Shown here: positions 26,471 to 33,107 of the stretch, piece by piece
Layout of the letters: each line of letters begins with the position of its first letter
How positions within the stretch are numbered: position 1 is the stretch's first letter
Assembly: GCF_014385095.1 (NCBI RefSeq)
Contig: NZ_JACRTC010000001.1
Coordinates: 186,001 to 250,000, forward strand
DNA: 64,000 bases
Source of the DNA: Zongyangia hominis
GTDB lineage: Bacteria > Bacillota > Clostridia > Oscillospirales > Ruminococcaceae
Reading direction: 5' to 3'
Translations under genes and position numbers: made by a program
The notes under the pieces: model-generated
Seen by the model: the letters and a program-made list of their open reading frames with translations, nothing else
Database searches by the model: none
Told to the model about the DNA's origin: nothing

Positions 26471-26497
26471 TTCCGGCAGCACTTGACTAAGCCGGAA
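26471..26497 (-). other. Hairpin between T-box terminator and ribosome binding site
   Basis: TTCCGGC/GCCGGAA arms around 13 bases, within a longer TTGTTnnCCGGC-type symmetry. It adds a second structured element after the T-box terminator. Confidence 0.4.
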
Positions 26498-26499
26498 AA

Positions 26500-26782
26500 A
26501 CAAAAAATCCGCACTAAACCACAAGGGCTTAGGGCGGACTTAAAATCCGTGGTACCACCTAAATTCAGAATTTCTTCTGCACTCGCTTCATGCGGGCCAA
26601 ACGCCGACATGGATTCCGGATAACGGCGGAAAACCGTTGAAGCCTACGGGGGAACCCTTTCAGTTCAAAGCTCGGAGACGACTTCCATAACGTCCTCACG
26701 AAGATTTTCAGCGGCCATCTTCTCTCTGTGCTTACAGTCGTTATGTACTGCTCCTCGTCAAAGCCTTTGGGAAATATTTGTT
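26500..26782 (-). promoter_or_regulatory. T-box leader (tRNA-sensing riboswitch)
   Basis: Read on the minus strand: a stem I with AGTA (specifier loop E side) and CATAACG/CGTTATG helix, a stem III (AACGG..CCGTT), the conserved AGGTGGTACCACGG antiterminator box (26548-26561), and a terminator stem TCCGCCCTAAGCC/GGTTTAGTGCGGA with TTTTTTG (26501-26538). By analogy with other leaders the specifier lies in GAAGTCGTCTCC (around 26677-26682), giving TCG (Ser) or, one base earlier, GTC (Val). Uncharged cognate tRNA should switch on the XRE-cupin/acyl-CoA synthetase operon. Confidence 0.92.
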
Positions 26783-26785
26783 CCT

Positions 26786-26814
26786 ATTATAGTCGCTGTT
26801 TTGCCAAAAGTCAA
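26786..26814 (-). promoter_or_regulatory. SigA promoter of the T-box operon
   Basis: Minus strand: TTGACT (26809-26814), 17 bp, TATAAT (26786-26791), directly ahead of the T-box RNA. Confidence 0.85.
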
Positions 26815-26871
26815 CAGGATTTTGAAGCCGTGACCGCTGAAAGCTGCATTTTGGGCGAGGAATGACCGGCT

Positions 26872-26903
26872 AAAAAGAAAGCCGCCCAATCAATAGGGCG
26901 GCT
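26872..26903 (-). terminator. Terminator after the HMA-like gene
   Basis: GCCGCCC/GGGCGGC stem (26881-26887, 26896-26902), followed on the minus strand by a T-rich TTTCTTTTT. Confidence 0.8.
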
Positions 26904-26918
26904 GAGGCTCTGGGCATG

Positions 26919-27158
26919 CTAACGGGAATAAATATCGCTGGCGTCCGCCGCGATCTGATATCCCATTTTATTCAGGCGGTGTTCGATTCCATCGTAAGAG
27001 GTACCGCTGCTGTCATAATCGATGGCAACCAGATGGCTATCGAGGTCCACGCTCACACTCGTGACGCCGTGGAGCTGGTCGAGACCTCGCTTGACATCTT
27101 TGAGATCGTGCTTGTCGTCCACTTCTTCAATAATAAAATAGGCACTTTCCAATGGCAT
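26919..27158 (-). CDS. HMA-fold-like small protein lacking CxxC
   Basis: 79 residues with the beta-alpha-beta-beta-alpha-beta pattern of heavy-metal-associated domains: SAYFIIEEV, helix DVKRGLDQL, HGVTSVSVDLDSHLVAIDYD, then helix IEHRLNKMGYQI. The metal-binding CxxC expected in the first loop is absent (DDKHDLKD instead), so it is unlikely to carry copper in the usual way. Start follows GAGGTGATGATGCT. It lies 86 bp after the LysR gene on the same strand. Role unknown. Confidence 0.65.
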   Translation of the reverse strand: MPLESAYFIIEEVDDKHDLKDVKRGLDQLHGVTSVSVDLDSHLVAIDYDSSGTSYDGIEHRLNKMGYQIAADASDIYSR

Positions 27159-27244
27159 AGCATCATCACCTCATCTATAATTTTCCCGAAGGCGGGGCAA
27201 AGATGCGCGACAAAAAGCGGTAAGCGCCTTACGGACGCGCCAAT

Positions 27245-28135
27245 TCATTCCTCCAGGCATGTCCTGCAAAAGGTAAAAAATTTGAGAAATTCTTCCTTCA
27301 TGACATGGTCGTGGAGATAGACAAAGTGAAATTCCCGGTTTTCCTGAAATCCAGCCAGATCAATTTTTTGGAGCTGTCCTACTTCCAGCTCCCTCCGTAC
27401 CACCCGTTCATAGAGGAAGGTGATGCCTAAGTTTTCCGCCACCATGGCCTTGATGGCCTGAAAGTTGCCGATCTCATAGAGGGCGGGGAAGTTTTCCAAT
27501 TGCAGGCTGTGGGTCCCTAAGGAGTGTTCCAGGGCCTGCCGGGTCCCCGAGCCCTGTTCCCGGAGGATGAGGTTTTGTCCCACCAGCTCGTCAAAGCGGA
27601 CCGGCCGCCCGGCCAGAGGGGAACGAGGGCTGCAGACGCCGATGAAGGGCTCCTCTGAAAGGAGGCGCCAGCCATATTCCACCTTGGAAAAGCTGCCCTC
27701 GATGATGGCGAAATCGATGGCGCCGTGGTTGAGCTTTCGAAAGAGGGTAGAGGTGTTGCCCACCTCCATGGTCACGCTCAGCTTGGGGTTTTCCGCCAGG
27801 CAGCGGCAGAGGATGGAGGGCATCACATATTCGCCCACCGTCAGTGTCGCGCCGAAATGGAGCCGCCGGTCGGCGAGGGAAGGGGCGCGCATGACCTCGT
27901 GCATTCGCTGGCTGTTGGCGCGCAGAGCCAGGGCGTACTGTTCAAGAAGGCGTCCCTTTTCGGTGAGGGAGAGCACCTTGGCGCGGTAGGAAAAGAGGCG
28001 GGCTCCGTATTGGTTTTCTAAAAATTTGATGTGCTGGCTGACGGCGGGCTGGGTGATATGGAGGTGTTTGGCAGTGCGGGTATAGCTGCGTGTCTCACAC
28101 AGGTCGAGAAAGGTTTCCAGTCGAAGATCGATCAT
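27245..28135 (-). CDS. LysR family transcriptional regulator
   Basis: A 296-residue LysR-type regulator. The N-terminal winged helix has ETFLDLCETRSYTRTAKHLHITQPAVSQHIKFLE; the effector domain (about 90-295) has two lobes with NLILREQGSGTRQALE and MVAENLGITFLYE. It is transcribed away from the YeiH-type transporter, an arrangement known for YeiE/YeiH, so that transporter is the likely target. ATG 28135 is preferred; a TTG at 28147 is possible. No strong ribosome binding site is visible. Confidence 0.92.
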   Translation of the reverse strand: MIDLRLETFLDLCETRSYTRTAKHLHITQPAVSQHIKFLENQYGARLFSYRAKVLSLTEKGRLLEQYALALRANSQRMHEVMRAPSLADRRLHFGATLTVGEYVMPSILCRCLAENPKLSVTMEVGNTSTLFRKLNHGAIDFAIIEGSFSKVEYGWRLLSEEPFIGVCSPRSPLAGRPVRFDELVGQNLILREQGSGTRQALEHSLGTHSLQLENFPALYEIGNFQAIKAMVAENLGITFLYERVVRRELEVGQLQKIDLAGFQENREFHFVYLHDHVMKEEFLKFFTFCRTCLEE

Positions 28136-28153
28136 AACATTCACCAATTAGCT

Positions 28154-28198
28154 TTTCTTATAGATTCATAATAATATATAATTTTATCTTATAAGAAA
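28154..28198. promoter_or_regulatory. Candidate LysR operator region
   Basis: TTTCTTATA (28154-28162) and TATAAGAAA (28190-28198) form an inverted repeat across an AT-rich segment between the LysR gene and yeiH. Confidence 0.5.
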
Positions 28199-28226
28199 TT
28201 TGTGGTAAAATCAACCGGTAACGAAA

Positions 28227-28312
28227 AATAGCCGCAGCGAAGCGAAGGCTGTTTTTAGCGCATTGAGGGTAGAGCGCCGGCAAGCGCGGATGCCCAGCGC
28301 ATCAGTTTTTTA
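28227..28312 (+). repeat. Dispersed nested-hairpin repeat, copy E
   Basis: AATAGCC..GGCTGTTTTT (terminator-like) is followed by AGCGCAT-GAGGG-AGAGCGC-CGGCAA-GCGCGG-ATGCCC-AGCGCATCAG and TTTTTTAT. This is one of the two best dispersed copies, lying between the operator region and the yeiH start. Confidence 0.75.
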
Positions 28313-28433
28313 TTAATCGGCAATAAAAAATATCGCCAGAAGGGACCGGACTTGGAGCCGGGGGATTGGCGGCGCTCCCCGCATGGTGCAAGATGACACC
28401 GCTGCCGGGGGCGGTAGAAAGGATGAAAGCAAT

Positions 28434-29456
28434 TTGCAGCAGCAACTGAAAAAGGTGACCGAACTTCTTCCGGGCTTTGTGGTCTGTCTGTGTATCGCGC
28501 TCATTGCGAAGGTGGCAGGCAGCTTTTTTCCGGTGGTAGGGGCCGCCACCTTCGCCATCTTCTTGGGCATTGTGGCGGGGAACACCTTTCTTGACCGGCC
28601 GGTCTTTGAAAAAGGGACCAAGTTTTCCGAAAGCCGCCTATTAGAATACTCCATTGTGCTCATGGGCGCTACCCTCTCTTTGAGCGATATGATCGCGGTG
28701 GGTTTTTCGGGCGTGGGCTTTATCCTGCTTCAAATGACGGTAACCATTTCCGCCGCCTATCTGATCGGACGGAGACTGGGCTTCACCCGGAAGTTTTCCC
28801 TCCTCATGTGCGCGGGCAACGCGGTGTGCGGCTCCTCCGCCATCGGTTCGGTGGCGCCGGTGGTGGGCGCTGAATCCAAGGACAAGGGTCTCTCCATCAC
28901 CATTGTCAACGTCACCGGCACCATCCTGATGGTGGCCCTCCCGGTCATCACCAGCTTCCTCTACGGCCATGAGACCCTCCACACCTCCGCCATGATCGGC
29001 GGCACCCTCCAGTCCATCGGCCAGGTGGTGGCCTCCGCCAAATTTGTAAACGACGAGGTGGTGCAGATTGCCACCCTCTTTAAGATCATCCGCATCATCT
29101 TCCTGGTGCTGGTGGCCCTTGCCTTCTCCCGGGTCAACACCGAGGAGGAGGGAAAATTCTGGCAGCGCCCGGAGGCGGCAGAGGATCGAAGCAAGGTCAA
29201 AACGGGCATTCCCTGGTTTATCATCGGCTTTTTTCTCCTGAGCATCATCGGCAGCCTCCAACTTATTCCCGGCGTTGTGTCGGAGGGGGCCCATTTTGTC
29301 AGCAATCAGTTTGAAATCATCGCGCTGGCCGCCATCGGCATGCGGGTGAAGTTCAAAACCCTCGTCAGCGAGGGACCCAAGGCCATGTTATACGGGGGAC
29401 TGGTGGGATGCTGTCAGGTCCTGTGCGCGCTGGGACTGCTGGCGCTTCTCTTCTAA
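28434..29456 (+). CDS. yeiH: YeiH family putative sulfate/anion exporter
   Basis: An integral membrane protein of about 340 residues with roughly 10 helices, of the YeiH/PSE family. Signatures are the early FAIFLGIVAGNTFL, LLEYSIVLMGATLSL, MCAGNAVCGSSAIGSVAPVV and GTLQSIGQVVASAKF. The substrate is unproven in the family; sulfate-, sulfonate- or cyanate-related anions have been proposed. TTG 28434 is well placed after AAAGGA; the ATG at 28383 would add 17 polar residues without a ribosome binding site. Confidence 0.88.
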   Translation: MQQQLKKVTELLPGFVVCLCIALIAKVAGSFFPVVGAATFAIFLGIVAGNTFLDRPVFEKGTKFSESRLLEYSIVLMGATLSLSDMIAVGFSGVGFILLQMTVTISAAYLIGRRLGFTRKFSLLMCAGNAVCGSSAIGSVAPVVGAESKDKGLSITIVNVTGTILMVALPVITSFLYGHETLHTSAMIGGTLQSIGQVVASAKFVNDEVVQIATLFKIIRIIFLVLVALAFSRVNTEEEGKFWQRPEAAEDRSKVKTGIPWFIIGFFLLSIIGSLQLIPGVVSEGAHFVSNQFEIIALAAIGMRVKFKTLVSEGPKAMLYGGLVGCCQVLCALGLLALLF

Positions 29457-29491
29457 CCGCTTACTTCATATTTCTTCTCTTCATATCAGGA

Positions 29492-29524
29492 CAAGGCCCG
29501 GAAAGATATTTCTTTCCGGGCCTT
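29492..29524. terminator. Terminator-like hairpin between converging genes
   Basis: AAGGCCCGGAAAGA/CTTTCCGGGCCTT, strong stem but weak T-runs. Confidence 0.6.
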
Positions 29525-29535
29525 GTCTATGCCGG

Positions 29536-30300
29536 CTACAGCTGTTTTTTGCGAAAGCGGAGGATGGCCCCTGCGAGACACAGGACAATGAGGACGACGG
29601 TGACAATACAGGCCGACGCCATATCCCCAAGAGCCGTATCTCCCGTTAAAAGCCCCATGTTGCCCGATCCCAGGGTGATGGGGTTAAAAGGGGCGGACTG
29701 AGGCAGAATGCTGATGAGGAGCAAGAGACAGAGGACGCCGCCGGTGAGGAGGAGCCCACCGTAATTGCCGCTGACCAAGGTGGTGGCGAACAAAAGGAGG
29801 GCGATGATCAGTTCGCCCAATAACCACAGGCTCAAACAGGCGAAGAAAAGATGGGGTGGGAAGGGGTTGCCGAAAAGGAAGACCGCATAGCCGTAATTGG
29901 CCAGGGCAGATACGGCATAGCTGAGGGTCCACAGGATCGAAGCGGCGGTAAATTTGGAGAGGATGACGGTGGAGCGGGGCAGGCCCTTGGAGAGCATATT
30001 GATGAGGGTGCCCTTGGAAAGCTCCTGGGAGAGTAGGCCGTTAAAGACCAGCAGCAGGACGATGACGCCCATCTGGGTCATGTTTTTGAAAAACTGGGCG
30101 TAGGCGTCCATCCAGGTGGGCTCAGGGATGGCCAGATTGAGCCCCTCAATGGGGAAGAGTTTGAGCATCTCCGGGGTGAGCTTAGCGAGCAGTGGGCTTG
30201 TCAGCCCGAAGAGCAGCAGGATGAGAAAGACAATAAGCGTCTTGAAGGTGCGGATTTGCTCCATCCATTCCTTTTTTGTAAAGGCGAGAAAACGGTTCAT
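29536..30300 (-). CDS. ABC-2 type transporter permease
   Basis: 254 residues with six hydrophobic segments: an N-terminal cytoplasmic tip FLAFTKKEWMEQIRTFKT typical of ABC-2 permeases, first helix LIVFLILLLFGL, a long outer loop, and later helices ending ACIVTVVLIVLCLAGAIL before FRKKQL. It overlaps the ATPase gene by 4 bp, so the two form one exporter (NatAB-like). The substrate is unknown; drugs, peptides or ions are possible. Confidence 0.9.
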   Translation of the reverse strand: MNRFLAFTKKEWMEQIRTFKTLIVFLILLLFGLTSPLLAKLTPEMLKLFPIEGLNLAIPEPTWMDAYAQFFKNMTQMGVIVLLLVFNGLLSQELSKGTLINMLSKGLPRSTVILSKFTAASILWTLSYAVSALANYGYAVFLFGNPFPPHLFFACLSLWLLGELIIALLLFATTLVSGNYGGLLLTGGVLCLLLLISILPQSAPFNPITLGSGNMGLLTGDTALGDMASACIVTVVLIVLCLAGAILRFRKKQL

Positions 30301-31214
30301 TGTACCACCTCCAAGAACAGATTTTCCAGCGTGGGCTCCAATAACTCAAACCGGACAAGGGGCAGGTTACGGCTGAGGAGCAGCTCCAATATTTGGCGTC
30401 GGGCCGCTTCGGTGCCGGTGAATCGGACGACGACGTCCCGCTCCTTTTCCGTGCATCCTTTGATGATGGAAAGCTGGGAAAGACCCTCCATCAGTTCCTG
30501 ATTGCGCCCCGGGTCCGCCAGGGAGATGAGCGCCGTATCCTGGCGATAGGAGTTTTTGATATCGTTTAGGTTCCCCTCCAATTTGAGGACGCCCTCATCC
30601 AAGACGCCGATATTGTCGCAAACTCTTTCCACATCGGAGAGAATGTGGGTGGAAAACAGGATGGTGGTGGAGGTTTTGGCGACGGCCAGGATGTCGAGAA
30701 TCTCCTTACGTCCGATGGGGTCCAGCGCCGAGGTGGGCTCGTCGCAGATGAGGAGCTTCGGCTCAGAGAGGAGGGCCTGGGCGATGCCCAGGCGCTGGTT
30801 CATTCCCCGGGAAAAGCCCCGGATTCTCCGGTCGATGCCGTCGAGACCCACCAGCGTCAGCAGTTCTTGGGAACGTTTGGCGGTGCGCTCGGCGGAGAGG
30901 CCCGCTACCTTGCCGCACAGCGCCAAGTACTCTTTGGGGGTCATATAGGGGTAAAACTGGGGCACATCGGGCAGGTAACCGATGAAGCGGTTGGTCTTGG
31001 AGCTGCCGTAGACGACCTTTTCTCCGCAGACTTTAATTTCGCCGCCATCCATGGACAAAAAGCCCAGAATCATCTTCATGGTAGTGGTTTTGCCGGAGCC
31101 ATTTTTTCCGATAAAGCCAAATACACTGTGCTCGGGGACCGAGAAGCTCAGGTCCTTGATGACCGGCAGGCGCCCGAAGCGCTTGGAGATGTGGGAGAGA
31201 GAAAGAATATCCAT
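30297..31214 (-). CDS. ABC transporter ATP-binding protein
   Basis: 305 residues. Walker A FIGKNGSGKTTTMKMI near 40, Q-loop in YLPDVPQFYPY, signature GFSRGMNQRLGIAQALL (a GxSxGMxQR form of CcmA/NatA-type exporters), Walker B KLLICDEPTSALDP and switch His in LFSTHILSD; a C-terminal accessory domain of about 80 residues follows. The start ATG 31214 overlaps the stop of the small PLDc_N gene. Energises the permease encoded next. Confidence 0.93.
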   Translation of the reverse strand: MDILSLSHISKRFGRLPVIKDLSFSVPEHSVFGFIGKNGSGKTTTMKMILGFLSMDGGEIKVCGEKVVYGSSKTNRFIGYLPDVPQFYPYMTPKEYLALCGKVAGLSAERTAKRSQELLTLVGLDGIDRRIRGFSRGMNQRLGIAQALLSEPKLLICDEPTSALDPIGRKEILDILAVAKTSTTILFSTHILSDVERVCDNIGVLDEGVLKLEGNLNDIKNSYRQDTALISLADPGRNQELMEGLSQLSIIKGCTEKERDVVVRFTGTEAARRQILELLLSRNLPLVRFELLEPTLENLFLEVVQ

Positions 31215-31414
31215 CACTGCTCCCCCCTGCCTGCGACAAAGTAGACCACCGGCCCAATGATCTGGACAAATAAGACTACGATCACCCAGAACACCCGGTT
31301 GCCGAAGCGGTACTGGGGATGGCGCAGCACGTGGACGAGGGCTGTCACCATGAGGATGAATTCCAGCGCGATGACGGGGATAAGCAGAGGAATGTACTGC
31401 ATCAGATTTTCCAT
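31214..31414 (-). CDS. PLDc_N domain membrane protein
   Basis: 66 residues with two transmembrane helices (LLIPVIALEFILMVTALVHVL and VFWVIVVLFVQIIGPVVYFVAG) joined by HPQYRFGNR. This is the phospholipase-D-nuclease N-terminal domain found alone in many Firmicutes, often next to antibiotic-exporter ABC genes. Its TGA overlaps the ATPase start codon (ATGA). It begins about 110 bp after the XRE regulator. Confidence 0.88.
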   Translation of the reverse strand: MENLMQYIPLLIPVIALEFILMVTALVHVLRHPQYRFGNRVFWVIVVLFVQIIGPVVYFVAGRGEQ

Positions 31415-31523
31415 AGTTGCCTCCTATTGCCGCGAAAAGCGGGAAATAACGCCGCACCATGCCGGGCGGCGGGGATAGCCGTGGGGTGGACCATCAGTTG
31501 GCCGCCAAAATGGGGAGCGGCTG

Positions 31524-32663
31524 CTAATGTAATGGCGATGCCTTGGGGCTGGGGGAGACGGACAGATGGGCAAGCCCCCGGCAGACCGCTTGGAAGCGTG
31601 GCTCCTCTGTGAGAGAAACGAAAGCGGGGTTACCCTCCAGAGCGCCTTTGAAGCTTTCCAGGATGGCGTCTTCACTGCGGGGCAGGGCGGTCCCCAACTC
31701 TAGGGAGGAGAAATATCGGTCCAGCTTGTCAAAAAAAGCGTCGCCCTTAAGTTGCAAAGGATAGGTTTTTTGGGAGAGGATGAGGTGGGCATACTCCTCG
31801 AGCATGGTAAGCGCTTCCTCTTTTAGCCCGCTCATGGCGTAGGCCGTGGCGGCGGAATAGGCAAAGGAAATTTGAAGGATGGGATGAAGTTCACCAAAGG
31901 AAAAGGCCGCAGAAACAGCGTTGGCCCGCTGGACGCAGGCTTTTAGTTTCTCCGGGTTCCCCACATAGAGATACGCGAGGTTCGGGAAGATATTGTAGAG
32001 CTCCACCAGACAGTTATAGAGGGAGACCTGCAAAATCTCCTGGGCCTTTTCCTCATCTCCCCGCATTTGATGGGCCTGGGCGAGGACCACTTCCGGACAC
32101 CTGGGGCTTTCCTCCATCCCGTCGAGCAGCTCAATGGTTTCCAGCGGTTGGCCCAGCCCCAGGTGGCAGCAGGCCCGCATAATGATGGCCTGCCGGGCCA
32201 GCACCGGGTCCTCCCCGGCGCTCCCCACCCGCGCAAAGAGATGGAGCGCCTCCTCCATGATTTTGGGCGCCTCGTTGGGTGGCGCCAGATTGGCGTGGTT
32301 CAGAAGCCATTGCCCCATGGTAAAGAGGAGCTGCCAGCAGGAATAATATTTCTTGCACAGCTCCCCACACTCCGCATGGAGCTGGGGAAAGGTCGCAGGG
32401 GAGACCTCCTCGCAAAAGCGGAGATAAATCTGCCGGATACGCTCCTTGGGTAGTTGGGGTTCATAGCCCAGCAGATCATCCACGCTGCAATTAAAATAAG
32501 CGGCCAGCACCGGGAGCAGGGTGATATCCGGATAGCTTTGGCCGGACTCCCACTTGGAGACCGCGGGTTTGGATACCCCCAGATACGACGCCAGCTCCTC
32601 CTGGGTCAGTCCCATGGTCTTGCGCCGCATCGATATCTTATTGCCGATGGAGAGCTCTTTCAT
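31524..32663 (-). CDS. XRE regulator with a C-terminal TPR-like helical domain
   Basis: 379 residues: an N-terminal XRE helix-turn-helix (about 5-62: MGLTQEELASYLGVSKPAVSKWESGQSYPD), then about 300 helical residues with repeating A/L patterns (for example LARQAIIMRACCHLGLGQPLETIELLDG) that look like TPRs, as in peptide-responsive regulators. It lies upstream of and in line with the PLDc_N/ABC genes and probably controls them. Start 32663 follows AAGAGGTGAACGAT. The final residues (SVSPSPKASPLH) look unstructured. Confidence 0.85.
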   Translation of the reverse strand: MKELSIGNKISMRRKTMGLTQEELASYLGVSKPAVSKWESGQSYPDITLLPVLAAYFNCSVDDLLGYEPQLPKERIRQIYLRFCEEVSPATFPQLHAECGELCKKYYSCWQLLFTMGQWLLNHANLAPPNEAPKIMEEALHLFARVGSAGEDPVLARQAIIMRACCHLGLGQPLETIELLDGMEESPRCPEVVLAQAHQMRGDEEKAQEILQVSLYNCLVELYNIFPNLAYLYVGNPEKLKACVQRANAVSAAFSFGELHPILQISFAYSAATAYAMSGLKEEALTMLEEYAHLILSQKTYPLQLKGDAFFDKLDRYFSSLELGTALPRSEDAILESFKGALEGNPAFVSLTEEPRFQAVCRGLAHLSVSPSPKASPLH

Positions 32664-32683
32664 ATCGTTCACCTCTTGGCCCT

Positions 32684-32712
32684 ATTATAAAGGCGGATGT
32701 CGCCAAGCGCAA
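32684..32712 (-). promoter_or_regulatory. SigA promoter of the XRE/ABC operon
   Basis: Minus strand: TTGCGC (32707-32712), 17 bp, TATAAT (32684-32689). Confidence 0.7.
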
Positions 32713-33037
32713 TGGAGTTGTGAGAAACAATTGGAAGAAAAGTTAACCAGCAGTTAATCCAACAAAAAATCGTTTTCTTAAATCAGTAAAAAACCTTGGT
32801 AAAAACAGAGATTTTTAGCCATCTCTTCCAGGCAGGATTGCCAGACGAATTTGTTTGGAAGTCCTTACATTTAATCTTATCTTTCTTTGCCATAGGGATA
32901 GAGTGAGATATGCTCAGGGTAAAATTGTTAGAAATACCTAATTGTTACATTTATATTGGAGAGTTATCAGCTTTTTGTGGAAGTTTTTTGAAACGCTACC
33001 AAAGTGATACGGACAACTTTTGTGGGAAGATAAGATG
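32713..33037. other. AT-rich gene-free stretch
   Basis: About 325 bp, much lower in GC than the flanks, between two divergent genes. No gene, tRNA or recognisable riboswitch is seen. Such stretches often mark recent insertions or long regulatory spacers. Confidence 0.5.
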
Positions 33038-33066
33038 TTGTGAAAAAGGATGAGCGATGGTATAAT
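33038..33066 (+). promoter_or_regulatory. SigA promoter of the SGNH esterase gene
   Basis: TTGTGA (33038-33043), 17 bp, TATAAT (33061-33066), about 40 bp before the TTG start. Confidence 0.7.
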
Positions 33067-33107
33067 GGAAAAAATCGTTTTGATTCCACTGAAAAGGAGG
33101 AGAAAAA

